From Emydura subglobosa (Eukaryota; Chordata; Testudines; Chelidae): a DNA stretch of 64,000 nt. The translations under genes and the position numbers were made by a program. Numbering within the stretch: position 1 is the stretch's first letter; each line of letters starts with the position of its first letter. Below are positions 44,964 to 57,539 of this stretch, one piece after another. The notes under the pieces are model-generated. The model did not search any database. It saw only the letters and a program-made list of their open reading frames with translations, and was not told the DNA's origin. The stretch is taken from the NCBI GenBank assembly GCA_007922225.1, contig ML679959.1, positions 22,852,118 to 22,916,117 of the forward strand, in the 5' to 3' direction.

Positions 44964-44991
44964 TGTGTGTGTGTGTGAGAGAGAGAGAGAG
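44964..44991. repeat. GT/GA microsatellite
   Basis: About six GT units followed by about seven GA units, the same GT-then-GA arrangement as at 14.2 and 43.1 kb. Confidence 0.9.
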
Positions 44992-45125
44992 CATTAAACT
45001 TGTTCTCTTGCTTTCACCTAATTCTTTTATATTACCCTAAGGCCCTTATTTGTTGCAAAGAATTTTTCTCAATTTCAGCTCTTCTAAGTGATCAGATCTG
45101 TCATTCAGTCTTAAAAGCATAGATA

Positions 45126-45252
45126 CCGGAACTAGAAATGCTGGGGGTGCTGCTGCACCCCCTGGCTTGAATTGGTTTCCATTATATACAGGGTTTACAG
45201 TTTGGTTCAATGGCTCACAGCACCCCCACTATAAAAATTGTTCCAGAATCCC
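45126..45252. mobile_element. Palindromic repeat
   Basis: The left arm, CCGGAACTAGAAATGCTGGG continuing GGTGCTG, and the right arm, CAGCACCCCCACTATAAAAA continuing TTGTTCC, are inverted copies about 120 bp apart end to end. A CCCCCTGGC word in it resembles a CTCF core but is likely part of the repeat. Confidence 0.65.
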
Positions 45253-45259
45253 TACTTAA

Positions 45260-47280
45260 AGGGGAAAAATATTATATATATTTCTCTATTCTAGTTATTT
45301 ATTTATTTATTTTTGCAGAAGGCTATAATGCTGATTTTACTTATTCAAAAAATTAAAATAGCAAACAGTTTATATGAGGTGTTTGATAATTACCTATATT
45401 ACTGTACTGCTGTGACAGATGTTGGCAAAAAGAAACAGAAAATGGCTACAGCTGTGCACTCCATGACATCCAGTTTATACTCAGACAGAAGGCTAACAGA
45501 TGTTCTGAACTGTCACTTTGCCTAAATGTTTTTAAAGTCTAAGGACCTGCTTTATAATTCACTAGGGCCTGGTTTGGTTTCACAGAGGTCCTCAGAATTC
45601 CCATCTGTGACAATTAATGTTGAAGACTTTCATAAATCAACCCTTGTCTCTACTTGTCTTCTGCAAATAGACATTGTTTATCTATGTAGTACCAAGCCCC
45701 CCTCCATTTTTTTTCATTACCTAGTTGTGAAATTCTGCAACTTATGTATAACATTGCAGAGAGAATGGGAACAGGATTACAGGAATGTACCCAGAGTCAC
45801 ACAATCTATGTGTTATTAATCTAGTTTTGAGTGTCTGGTTATGCCTTTGCTAAAATACTCCATTCCCTTTCCTGAATGTCGGGGTTATTTCCAGGACGGA
45901 ATGACAATTCCAGGATGCTGACAATTTTGAACCACTTCTTTATTTATCCAAAAGAAAGTACAAATCTCTGCTGTTTGAAAATACAGGATTTTAATAACTG
46001 TGCTCAAATATCTCCTAACCAATATTCTTATTCAAAAACAGCTAGTCGGCTGCAAAATTTTATAGAATAAAATACCAGTTTAACACACATTAAATTATGT
46101 GTTTAATTTCTCAGCTGAGATGTTGTAAAAGGTTTGTATATGTGATAATATATATAAAATATAAGATTTTAAATAGTCTGCAGTTTTTAAGTCCCATCCA
46201 AGTTTTCCAGCATACCTTTAGATTGGTTGGTTAAAAAATTACATTATTGTATAAAGCAACTTAATACTTTATTGATAGTTGCTAATAATTTTTAAAAGAT
46301 GGATTCCTGTAGTACAGTAGTTTAATAGTTTAAACATTATGTTAACATAATCAGTGTTTGGCCCCTCCTGTTCCTCAATTCTGTATAGAAATATAACTCC
46401 AAATTGTACATCTTTCTGGGTTTGTTTCTAAATTACTCCCCACACTTAATTATGAGGATGAGAGGGATGCCTTATTCCTCTTTGTTATAGGCTAAGCTCT
46501 CAGTAATCCCAAACAAAAGAGCCAGTTCTGGAAGATATAGGATTTGCTAGCAGGATTATGGTCTCATAGATAATGATGTGCAGTCAGCAGAAGCGAAGCT
46601 TTATTTTAATTCAAATAAGCTAGTAAACAAACCACTGACAAGTCTGCTGGTGAGAGTAACTGGCTTCTGTTGCCACATTGGCAGCTAAATTATAGAAAAT
46701 CTATTATACCCTGTTCACCATATGTTTAATTTAATACAGATACAAATTAAACTATCCACAGTGCCTATTAAAATAACAATACATATTTATTTAATATATG
46801 AATGTTTTAAAATACATTCCTCTGACCTTAAGAAGGGCAATGCTGATTTGGGTGATTTGAGCAAAACATGTGATATAATAATCCAACAGATTCTTTTAAA
46901 AATGAACTTTTTGGAAAATCAGACTATAAATAGTAGAGTTGTGTAATGAGGTTAATTGGGGTTTTCTGGATTCCAGTCATCTGCTCTTGTATATCTGCCT
47001 CCTCCTAGGTTATTTTGCCTTGGATTTGATAGCAATGGTTGATGCCTTACCCACAGTATACTTGGTTAATTCAGTGCCAGCTCTGGTTCCCTTAGTTTTG
47101 AAGGTAACATATAATGAATGATCTTTTACACGAATCTTCTAAACATGATATGCTCCCTGACTTGCTGACTGGTCGGTGTGTTTGTGAAATTAAGTTGGCA
47201 ACACCACATACCATGCCCTGGTTTGGAGAGCCTCTCGCCAAGCCTACACCTTGCTCAGTCTCAATTATCAATATTCTTTG
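45260..47280. other. AT-rich non-coding stretch
   Basis: It includes a TTTATTTATTTATTTATTT patch at about 45,299 and scattered short frames. No gene recognised. Repeat content is already low here, just before the change in composition at about 47.2 kb. Confidence 0.4.
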
Positions 47281-47289
47281 GAGCAGTTG

Positions 47290-47830
47290 TAATCTGGATA
47301 GTGTGACACATCAGGAACCCGGAAGATGCTACTGTACGATTAACACGGATGGAGGGTTTCAAACTATTAAGCCGGATTCCCACCGGGTGTCTAACCCGTT
47401 GGAAGGAAGGAGGGGAGCACGTAGTGTTCGGTATGCTGGAGACCCGCTCTGTTTTCCTTTGCTGTTCGTGGCCCTGGAGTGTCTGGATTTAAAACACAAG
47501 TTTCAAAAACTGAGAGTGGACCAGGTGCAGGAATGACGAGAGGCTCTCCAAATCAGGGCGCGGCGCGGGGCGTTTCCAGTTGCATTTCGCAAACACCCCG
47601 TCCAGTCCGAGAGTCAAGGGCGCATATAACGTTTGGGAGATTCACGTAAAAGCTCAATGTATGTTACTAGAATGAGCTGATGCCGATGGGGGGCTCCATG
47701 AAACCACAGAGAGAAACATCTGTGAAAGAACCCTGGCCGCGTTCCGGTTAGCTCTTAACCCAGGCAGGTTCACAGCTCTAGGCAAGGGCCGCTGCCAATT
47801 CTTCCATCCTTCACCGAAGAACTTCCAGCT
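47290..47830. promoter_or_regulatory. CpG-island-like segment, candidate promoter
   Basis: By eye about 29 CpG dinucleotides occur in about 540 bp at roughly 50-53% G+C, giving an observed/expected ratio near 0.8, far above the left part of the window. The densest part is around 47,556-47,572 (GGCGCGGCGCGGGGCG). A TATA-like CATATAACG lies at 47,623. A 140-codon plus-strand frame (47,114-47,536) enters the segment but shows no domain I recognise. No repeat signature is visible. It may be a promoter of an unannotated transcript or a Polycomb-type CpG patch. Confidence 0.5.
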
Positions 47831-48029
47831 CGAGACTGCTCCTACCCTGCAACTTCCAGGGGGGGGATTCCTCCCGGCTAATAATAATAATGAGTGTTTC
47901 CAGTTTACTTAAAATATATGATTTGATAAAAGGCCTGACAGGTTTTCCTCTGTGTATCCTAGAGCAGAATCTAGCTGTATTAACAAAAATACATTTCTTA
48001 AATGCATTTATGTACGTGGGTACACATAC

Positions 48030-48135
48030 ACGCAATATTTATGTATACATCTGCACTATATATCACAATATATATGTATAGTGCCATATGTACGTATAGT
48101 GTATATTGTGTATGTGATATATACCATATATAATG
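48030..48135. repeat. AT/TA-rich imperfect palindrome
   Basis: ACTATATATCACAATATATA and TATATTGTGTATGTGATATA are approximate inverted copies around a CCATATGTACGTATAG centre. It is likely to form a cruciform and to be length-variable. Confidence 0.6.
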
Positions 48136-49367
48136 AGTGTTTGGCTATACATGCACATACACAACTCTGGAGCCCATTAAAATTTGATTTAAATTACAAC
48201 AGGTTATTCATCAAGAAGTGATGTTAATTATAATCAAACGAGCATCTCTTTAATGCAGACCTTCCTAGGAATACATTGGATTATATCACAAATCGGTTTC
48301 ACTCACTTGATTACTTTAACCAATGTATTAGTTTGCTAAAGGAGCCCAAACTAACGCAGTAAAATATCTAAAGAGACAAGTTTCTGCCATCTAAAAACCC
48401 TGGTATAGAAAGGTATCCTGCACCTGGAATGAATGTGCTAAAAGGCTTAAACAATATGTCAGGATTCTGGACCTCTTCACCTTTCTACCCCCGAGAAACA
48501 GTGTACTGTAGTAAGTGGTTACATTTCTTTAATGGACCATAGCAACTGGTGGCAAGGATTTTTACAGTGAAAAATGTGTTGTGGTAATAAAAGAATTAGA
48601 CTTCTCAGGTAGGTCCTAGCAATCATGGGGGGGAAAAACCCCAACCTTTTCAAAACTCTGCACTTTTCTTTATTTGGGGCAACACTTCTAAAATTATGAC
48701 ATGCATTTCTACGCGGAGAAAGACGCGTCTGTTCCTTCAAACCGACAGCCCTACAAAAGCTGCTTTTGTATATATTCTTTACCTTTAATTTATTGGAAAT
48801 TTTTACCATCATATTAAAGGACAAAAGAGCGCTCTCAGTATTTCACAAATACTATTTTAACACTATAGGATTGTGGGGGTCTTTTATGACCTTTCCAAGG
48901 ATTGTGTCTTTTCACACACACACACAAAGCAGTTCTTTGGTTCTTTGGAAAGCTGTACAGTATTTTCATGAAAAGTGAACGGAGAAGGACTGAAAGTGAT
49001 AATTTGGGGACCATTTTCCATCTAGGAAAAAAAAATCTCGCTAGGAAACTCAAGAAATTAATTGGAAAGTAGCATTAAGGCACTGAACTGCAGTTGGTGA
49101 AGTTATACATCGTATAATTAAAAGTACTTTTAATCTCTCGGTCTCCTTTAAAAGTGAATGGAATGGATATAATCACACTAATGACTGTATTTTGAAAGCC
49201 ACACTCCGACACACAACCGAAGGCAGATATTGTATGTAATCATTCCGAAACACAATGCAAACCTTATAATGGAAAAAATGCTCAGAAACTGTGATAACCG
49301 CCCCATTTCTAATACCGAATTCTAGTCCAGCACAAATGTGCAGGTTATCATGTTTCATGTAATAGTT

Positions 49368-49470
49368 TAAAGGTCCAATCTTGTAGCCCTTACTCACCTG
49401 AGTAGTCTTTACTCACTGAAGTAGTCAATGAGCCTCTGTAATGACTACTCGGATGTATTCCGGCCCTTAG
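49368..49470. mobile_element. Short palindromic MITE-like repeat, decayed
   Basis: AGGTCCAATCTTGTAGCCCT, TACTCACCTGAGTAGTC and GACTACTCGGATGTATTCCG show the arm words of the GATCCTGCA/ACTCA palindromic family, with inverted TGAGTAGT/ACTACTC arms. Confidence 0.55.
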
Positions 49471-52400
49471 TTTTCAGGACATGCTTTTCCCCCGCTAGTC
49501 GGGATGCCGTTAATTGAAGACCATTTATCACTGGTACGTTTAAAACGGCTTCCAATACAGTTAGGTTGGACTTCAAGTATTTGTCTTTCCTTTTCCTGCT
49601 CCAAAATTCCTAGAGTCTTAGGTGCGTTTTGTTTTAAGACTAACCAGGTTTATCACAAACTGTTCTTACAGCTCCTAGCTTGGCTGCAGATTCCCGCACA
49701 GTTGCTGTCCAAATTATACACCCACTATGTGAGTTGAAGACCTCGTTATGCTTAGAAAGTTGAGGACTCGGGGAAGAGTTGCTAGTTTTATTATTCTGTC
49801 TCGCCCTAAAGTTGTGTTCTGTGTTAATCCGACAGTCTCCCTCTGATGTGTTATGTGAAGTTTTAAAACTAAACCCTGTAGCATCTTCTGTGCATAAAGC
49901 TGGTTTGCCTTTTGAGTGCAGGCGCCTGAGAGAAAACTCTGTAGGATAATTCGCAAATTCAGGAAGGGAGCTCCATCCACCGTGCAGCAAAGTTCCTGCA
50001 CTTTTGGGTACTCCAGTTATTTTGCTGCCACTTCCATTGCACATAATAAGACAGCGGCTTTTCAAACCACACTATTGGAAACCTGCATTTTGTTGCACTA
50101 TGTAATGTTCCGAGTGGCGGAGATCAAATGCACATTGCGATTAGAAGACAGATCATAAACTTCAACCCCTTTGTCACCTAGCCACGTGTTAAAATAATGA
50201 CATGTTCGTCCCGTTTAACGTCAAACGTAATTCCTCATGGGATAGTTATATAACTATATTTTATAGACCAGTCTTAAGAAAGATTGCCTGTAGATTTGAG
50301 TTCTGATAAACTACAGAGAGACTGTGTCTACAAAAACAATATACCCGTACAAGAAACCTGCAATCGCCAAGGAAATAATTACAGAAACACATTCCTCTGT
50401 TCTTTAATATAGAGATCAGTATTTTTACTCCAGGTAAGCCCCCCATGGTTCAATTCACTCTCCTGACACATTTTAGTGGTATTGGTCAGATGCTCTTCAT
50501 TCACAGCTGTTCAAGCAAGGAAAAGAGCACAAATATGAACCAGATGTTTCGTTTCTTTTGGACTTGCACATGTAATATATTTACGCAAACTTGGAGTGAT
50601 CTGTTCTCTTATCTGTGTTCCTTGCTTCGCTTGGTTATTACCAGCTAAAAGTGCACTGTAAAAGCCAAGGTTTGGTAAATTATCTGGTAACACTGCGTCC
50701 GGGAAGCAAACTTTAGTTCACTTCACAATGAGTGCTTCCACTATTTGTATGAGCCAGAAACCTGAGCTGGATGGAATGAAAATACATGTATAGACCTGTT
50801 TTCTAGAACCAATCCTACTTGTGGTCCTGCTTTTCTCCAGAAAGTGTTTTATATATATTGCAGCAACCGTGTCTCCACAAACTGATGGTTTCATTTCTGA
50901 TTATCTACAAAATGAGATTTAAACCAAATTAGTGCTTAAGGCTAAAGAGATGCTTTCATATTTCCTTCTTACGTTCCTGGTGTTCTCTTCGTCATAATTC
51001 TTTGGAGTGCCTCTTTAATTTTCCTGTAAACTCCTACCAAGATTTGTACACAGCATCTCAGCAGGACGGTGAATTTCTGAGCCACCAGAAGGTTTTGTCT
51101 GAATAAATCATGTTTCCTCCATCAGCTAACCAGTATTCAGAATCTGACTCAGAGTTAACCAAAAGGACCATTGTAGATCGAAAAATGCCATGTTTGCCAT
51201 TAGTCTACTTCCTTCACTGGCGTGAGTCATAAAATAACGTTTCTCAATTACTTCCTGAATTTTTAAATTCAGTGGAGTATCTCACGACTTGCTCAATCTT
51301 GTGCACTTTAGAGTTGTTGTGTCTACTTATTATTTCTTCTAGCAGTTTTTAAATGCTATTGCACAATTATATAAGATTCAGCGAAATACATCTACAGGTG
51401 AACGGTTCAATCTTTGTGTAAATGAATGTATAGGTATTAAATTGGTAAAAGATATTCATGTGCATTCGGAATGCAGAACCTCTGAGAATCTATACAATAT
51501 ATAATTATATATGTGTATATATATTTATATCTGAAACTGTTGAACTATTATTTAAGTCACCATTATGTAGTAGGATTTACCACACAATCTTTGTAAATAC
51601 AGGGGAAACATTCCACTTTTCTCATTAGATGTTTGCACCGAACAGACTAGTTTTAATCTGATCCATCCATCCATCCTCGTCGCTTTCAGTCCGAGCAAGA
51701 TGATGCTAAAATGTTTATCCTAAGGTAGAAAATGGATTATTGCAAAACAAGCCATGTGCAAATAGTTTAATGTTCCGTTTTGATGTTTATCTTTGTTTCT
51801 ATAATTTCCTAGGAAAGGTTTTAATTGGAGTGTCAGTAATAGTTCGCAAATAATCCCTTATTTGATGACTTCAGATGAGTTCTAAACCAATAACGTTTAG
51901 TTCCAAGAGGGAAAGTAGGGTTTGAAGGCGCAGGTCAGTTTTTGTCAAAGGGCTCATTTGAGCATCTTTTATTTTGCTGAAAAAGCTAATTAAAGAACGT
52001 TTGAAGGTTAAAGTCATTAATCTGTGCTGTTGTCGTGCTACAAGAGAACCCAGTTTTATGAAAACACAAAGGGCAGAAGTCACAGAGGTGGATTACTGTC
52101 AGTCCAGGCTACAGACTCAGAGAGCTGTGGCATTAATTCCTATAGAAAGGTAGACAAACACAGTCACTGACTAACAACTTTCCCGCAGAGACCTATTGTC
52201 TAAGCACTTTCTTTTGCTTTGGGGCTTTCTTGCACTTGATACAGACCTCAGCCGTAACCAAATCCAAAAATTAGGTGACAAGGAGATTTAAGGATACAGA
52301 ATTCTTGACCTATGAAACAACTTATAAGGGGGGGAAAGGCTATCTCCTAGTGTTCCCCTCTAATATCATTTTTTTTTAGTGGTGCTAATGTATTCATTAC

Positions 52401-52974
52401 TGAGCGAAGTCAGCAATTGAAAAGAACTCTGGTAGATCCCAGAGCACCCTAGATACATTTTATCTTTCAATTGCTGGTGGTTGAAACACACTTCAGGCTA
52501 CATCTAAGGCAGTGGAGAAAGGACTAGTTCAATATTCTTATTTACAGAAACAATTACAAAAGAGGTAGGAACTTTGAAGGTGAATGCGTCACGTTTTAGT
52601 CAAAGTAGTGTGGGATCTGTACTATGCTTGTGTGTGGGTCTAGATCTATGCCAGTGTAGTAACACGACTGAAAATACTTTATGCTAATCCTGATGTCCGT
52701 TAGGACCAGTTTATGCCTTTGTGTGCGTGGACAGCAGATTGAAGAACAACACACACACAGATATAGGTTCTCTTTAGCCAGGTTTCTCCGTCACTTATTT
52801 GACATGCCTTCGCCTGTGTGCTGTTGTGCTCCACTCGCTCGCAAACTCTAGATGTTTAGCTATACAACTGCAGATCTCCCCAATTCAAATAAACAGATGT
52901 TTGGGCTGATTAGAAACCGAGAGGGGGAAAACCCTGCAGCTGCAACTAAAAGAAATCTACTGGTAAAAATGTTA

Positions 52975-52992
52975 ATAATAATAATAATAATT
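52975..52992. repeat. (AAT)n microsatellite
   Basis: About six AAT units. A similar ATT run lies at about 53,288-53,308. Confidence 0.9.
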
Positions 52993-53431
52993 AATAAAAT
53001 GAAGAGATCAGTTCGACCTTGCAAAGTCCTTTTTTTTTTACTCCTATATAAAAAATCTTTCTCAAACCCCTATTCTATGGCTTCAATAAACAGAACCCAT
53101 TACCTCACGGTAGCTTTTGTTGGCCCTATACAAGCGAGAACAAAATGGTTATTCAGGAGAACGCTTTCGATTTTTATTGTGTGTAGTACACACAAAGAGC
53201 AGTGTTATTGTATTAAAAAGAACCATCTGTAGCAGAAACAATGGCATCAAATTATCTTTGAATACCCCCTGCAAAAATATAAAGCTTTTTATTATTATTA
53301 TTATTATTCTGCTGCACGGTGGAGGACAGAGAAGTGACTTTTTTGTTGTTGTGGGTGCTTTCTTAGAATACACACACAAATCAGCCATTTGGATTTTTTA
53401 AGCCATAAACGATTTTTTTTTCTTGTTCCAG

Positions 53432-53720
53432 GGACTGCAGTTAAAAGCTCGGGCTAGGATTTGGAGGATGTGTAGGCAAACGGAAGGAGAGCCGGGGGAA
53501 GAAAAACCGAAATGGATTCATTCTCTGTCCTGGATGGAGGAGGAGAAGAGAAGAGAAGAGAAGAGAAGGGGACGTGCAAGCTTTTCCTCCAACTGCCTCT
53601 GTCCGGTGAAAAGTGAGCAAACCCCCGGGGCTGAATAGAACTCCAGAGCCTACGCGGACTTTCGCTTTATCCTGCCAATCAAACTGCTTACTAGACAACA
53701 CTCTGATCTGGCATGGGCAT
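53432..53720 (+). other. Candidate spliced exon, probably non-coding RNA
   Basis: A strong acceptor ends at 53,431 (nine T, then CTTGTTCCAG). A donor follows at 53,721 that matches GTAAGT exactly at its first six bases. The 289-nt interval between carries a purine-rich AGAGA array (53,542-53,568) of the exonic-splicing-enhancer type, and its G+C is above the AT-rich flanks. A frame is open to 53,638 but then stops, and no domain is recognisable, so a non-coding exon is more likely. Splice sites this good also occur by chance, so transcript support is lacking. Confidence 0.3.
53542..53568. repeat. (AGAGA)n purine-rich array
   Basis: About five units of AGAGA-type sequence. It lies inside the candidate exon, where it may act as a splicing enhancer, or it may simply be a microsatellite. 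Confidence 0.9.
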
Positions 53721-54370
53721 GTAAGTAGCCGCAACACAACTTTGACATTCACAGTTTTTGTTCCTCTTCCCCGAGCCCTTTAAAAGCCTGGAAATGTACC
53801 CCCATTTACCAATCGTGTAACTGACAAATCCGAGGATGAAAGCGTTCCATGTTGGGAAAGGCATGTGCACTTCGGATTTTTTCCTGAAGTGAAACGGTGC
53901 ATTAGTTGACTGGATCCCGAGTGCCAGGCAGGAAGAGTTGCCTTGCATAGCTCCCCCCGCCCCTACATGTGGCGCAAATGGCTCTGTGACCTATTCAGCT
54001 ATGAGCAAAGAGAGAGTCAGCTTTCCACCTATTGGAGGTTTAAAACGATGCTGTTGGATTTGGCGTAAACCCCTTCGCAGATCCGGAGAGAGGGAGTCTG
54101 GGCTAGAACTTGATCAGAACTGTAGAATGTGCATTTACCTGAAAGGAACCAGTGTAGAGATCTTGCTTCATTTGATACCCTGATCATTTTGGTTTCCGGG
54201 AAATAGCTACTATTTGAGGAGACTTATATGGAAGGAATCTTGTGTGTGGTGGAGAGTACTACACCGGGGGAGAGGGGGGAGGATATTACCTGAGAATATA
54301 TAAGTATAATATGCTCAAGCGGCTAGCTTCGTTGGCAAGTTGCCAACTGGCTAAGGCTAGGACCTGCTCT

Positions 54371-54387
54371 CTCGCGCCCCCTAACGG
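54371..54387 (-). promoter_or_regulatory. CTCF-like motif, minus orientation
   Basis: On the minus strand the sequence reads CCGTTAGGGGGCGCGAG. It has the AGGGGGCGC core of the CTCF consensus with the upstream CC but some mismatch between. This is the weakest of the three. Confidence 0.45.
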
Positions 54388-54834
54388 TAATTTGAAGAGT
54401 AGCCTTTACCTGATTCACACCAAGAAGGCAGCTGTTTTCCCCCCTCTGCTGATTTGCAGCCCTTCCAAAGAGCACACTGATTCTTTTCAGCAGAGTGACG
54501 CCTTTACAAAAAGCTTGAGATTTCTCCCTATCCCAGATCCTCCAAACCACGCACTCAGAACTATTTCTTGGGGGCAGGGAGGAAGCAGGGAGTTCTCCAT
54601 GAACGGATCACTCCATCAGGGGTGGCCATGCAGAGGAAGCGATAGAGAAATAATGTAACTACCTGAATCTTATACGGTCTCTTAATACACTTAAAACTGA
54701 TTTGGAATTGGCAGATTTTGACATTTTGGCTCATTAGAATACCATTTAACGGGAAGCTCCTTTTAGGTGCTGTTAGCAAAATGGTGAGATTTTTCTTTTT
54801 TAAAGAATTTGATAGATAAAGGTTAATCTTGAGC

Positions 54835-55065
54835 TGAATGATAGAGCTGTGATTGACAAGAGAAAAGGTGTTGAGGGCAGGTCGAGCTGTCTTATTTACA
54901 GCCCACTGCTTGCTATAGAGCCTTTGTTAGGACTGGAAAGCTAATTTAGTGCTGATCAAAAGCACCACAGAGTTAAAGGACTGGTAATGACTGCTAATTT
55001 CATTTCAGCCTCATACATCCCCAACTGCTGTAATTAAAGACATGCTATTTAAATACAGGTGAAGA
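54835..55065. promoter_or_regulatory. Candidate conserved non-coding element
   Basis: It is a repeat-free stretch with AGCTAATTTAGTGC, a GATCAAAAG word (TCF/LEF-like), GGTAATGACTGCTAATTTC and GCTGTAATTAAAGACATGC (homeodomain-like). No extended frame. The texture is that of a vertebrate developmental enhancer. The regulatory call is an inference without a conservation test. Confidence 0.4.
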
Positions 55066-55725
55066 GTTTTGTTTTTTTTTTAGTGGGGGGCGGAGTGGGG
55101 GAGCTAGTTACAATTTTATTTAGACTTGGTACCATAAATGGCTGTAGCTTTATTATTTTTAAATCATTTGGATTTGCCATGGTTCCTTGCCTCTGGAGTG
55201 GATTTGTATGAAGTATACTAATAATATAAAGGAAGGGCGGGGAAGAGAAGAAACCTAAAAACTTACTAACCATGAATAGGAACCATAACCGAGAGTGACT
55301 TGATATTTAAAAAAAATAATTAATCAGATGTAAAAAGGTTATCAGAAACCATCTGAAACACGGAGGAGAAGGGAAGGGGAGGCTGCTTGTGTCAGCTTTT
55401 AAGTGCCTCGAAAGACGATCGGGTCTTCATATTATTACTATTTTAATTAAATTATTTCCCCACTCCATGGCTGGGTTTGTTGGCTCTGAAACGATGTAAT
55501 TTCTCAACTGCTAGAACAGTTTCTTTCTAGGAAACATCAAAGGATAAAAGCTCTACATTTTCGTAGTTGGTTAAAATTGATACAAAAAAGAATTTAGCCT
55601 TTAATCTCTTTTTATCCATGAAGACTAAAGATCTGTACTCGACCCTGCTAAGCTTCCAAGCTGTCCCCTCTTCTTCCGGCGCTGGTGCTGGCCTCAGATG
55701 TGAGGCGGCGCTGAGCAGGTTATCT

Positions 55726-55741
55726 CAGCGCCCCCTATTGG
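55726..55741 (-). promoter_or_regulatory. CTCF-like motif, minus orientation
   Basis: On the minus strand it reads CCAATAGGGGGCGCTG, a good match to the CCANNAGGGGGCGC core. It sits in a small G+C- and CpG-rich patch (about 55,670-55,770) in AT-rich surroundings. Confidence 0.6.
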
Positions 55742-57539
55742 ACACGGTGGGAGCTGCGCAGTGCCAGTTATGGGAACAGCAAGAACCTTGTTATCCAGGG
55801 TTTATCTGGCTCTTTTTTCCCTTAAAAAAGAAAACTTAAAAAGCATAAAATACACTAGCAATTAAAATGATATGATGTGAAAGAGATTTAAGTCAAGGTT
55901 AGAGAAGTGCCCGAAAAAAGTTTTGGATTCTTTTTAAAGGAGGTATGTGGAAAATCAATGAAAATTCAAGGTGAACAGATAACCAAACAAGAAATCGCTA
56001 AGGGGACATTGCCTACTCTTTGTGTTTATTTTCTCATAAATGTAGAAAATAATAACAACAACTAGAAATAAAATAAAGAGGCCTCGTTATGTATTTGTAA
56101 ACACATGTTTTAGAACTTCTAATTTCTGCCTGTTTTAACTCACATTTGGATATTGACAACCTGAGAGTCTGTGCAATTGCAGTAATGCTACCTACCCTAA
56201 TTTATACTTTATATTAGGATGCCAGATCATCATTAAAAGACACATCCGTCTGCTAGTATTTCAAACAAATGAATAATTATCTCATTTTTTTTGCTATCCA
56301 ATAGTTCTAACTATATCATAAAATTCAAGACTTTTAATAGGCATGTGCATTTGCTACATTTTTCATTTCAAAGTGTTTTAGAATAAGTCAGTATTGACAG
56401 ATAATATTTTTATTTAGAATTTTTAACACTTCAGTTTTGCTTGGAAAATGTATTATAAAAGAGTATGTTTTAACTCCAGAAGGAATAAAAAAAGCACTCT
56501 ATATACATTTGAGGAAGAAGTGTTAGTTTAACTGTATCATTTGAGAGATGATTTTTTTCCTTTTGATTTGTCAGATTAAAAATACTCTGTGATTTAAAAA
56601 GATTTATCAAAATTTATGGAAAGTGCTACATTGTCTTGCAACTTTTTGGCTGTGGTAGTCATTTGTGATATAGGACTCTGTGTAGCTCATTTAACTGTTG
56701 TATTTGCCAGGTACGGTAATACCCAATACAGGGTTTTTCGTATTGCATTTGAGAAGAAACCCTAATTGAAACTAAATTATTTCTGTAAATTGTGGTTATT
56801 TTGTATCACCAGTTGTCAGCTTGGATCAAAGTTATAATGCAGCAGTTTTAATATTTAATGAGTCTTATGTTAGTTGGTCTCCTAATAAGCTTTTCATTTT
56901 AGATACTGTATATGAATAGCATATTCAAAAAAAAATTTGTGTTTATTATACTAAGTATGCTTTCTTCATTTCTTTTTCAGTTTGATCTTGGCTTGAGAGT
57001 CCTAGGAAAGCAGTTCTGTAGTAACAGTGCCTAAAATAAAGACATCATATTTTCTATAAACAATAGCAAAGGCACGGTACAGAATGATAGCACAATGGAA
57101 TTCTCATTTTTCCTGTTACTGTTTTCTTAGTTAGAATGCATTGAGTATGTAACTTTGAAATTAACTAAACAAAGATATAGATCTATATAGGTCTATCAAG
57201 CTAGCTAAAAACAGAGATATTATATGCCAATGACCATTATTATAGGAAGTGAAAAAAATCAGAGCAGTTTGTACCCAAATGTTCAACATCAGGAGGCAGT
57301 TTAACAAATTTTTAATAGCACTCACTAAAAAGTGAATGATTAACTTAATTCTATTTGAGGTGCTGTTAGTGTTCCCCTTACAAAAGACTATTGTAAGGGG
57401 GCATTTATAGCTGGGCCATAAACTCCCCCCCACCCCCGCGTAAAATTTTGACGTATAAAGTCACAGCTCAGAAGTGACTGCTTTAACCAAATTTAATTTT
57501 TAAGAGGTTGATTTTCCTATACATAGTGTGTATCAGTTG

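Larger units (their letters stand above)
47840..53430. other. Repeat-poor non-coding region, possible regulatory landscape
   Basis: Few repeats are visible: an AT/TA-rich patch at about 48,000-48,140, a decayed palindromic repeat at about 49,368-49,470, an (AAT)n run at about 52,975-52,992 and an (ATT)n run at about 53,288-53,308. Repeat-free complex sequence dominates, for example 50,990-51,460. No coding exon is recognised. Confidence 0.4.

Noticed and set aside
45151..45168. Additional CTCF-like word (minus strand, CCAGGGGGTGCAGC)
   Set aside because: It lies in the arm of a palindromic repeat and has T in place of C in the core. More likely repeat vocabulary than a site.
47114..47536. 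140-codon plus-strand frame entering the CpG-rich segment
   Set aside because: No domain recognised. High CpG reduces stop-codon frequency, so a frame of this length is expected there. Kept only as a remark under the CpG segment.
54242..54658. 138-codon plus-strand frame near the first CTCF-like motif
   Set aside because: Shows no domain, and its start is in G/A-rich simple sequence.
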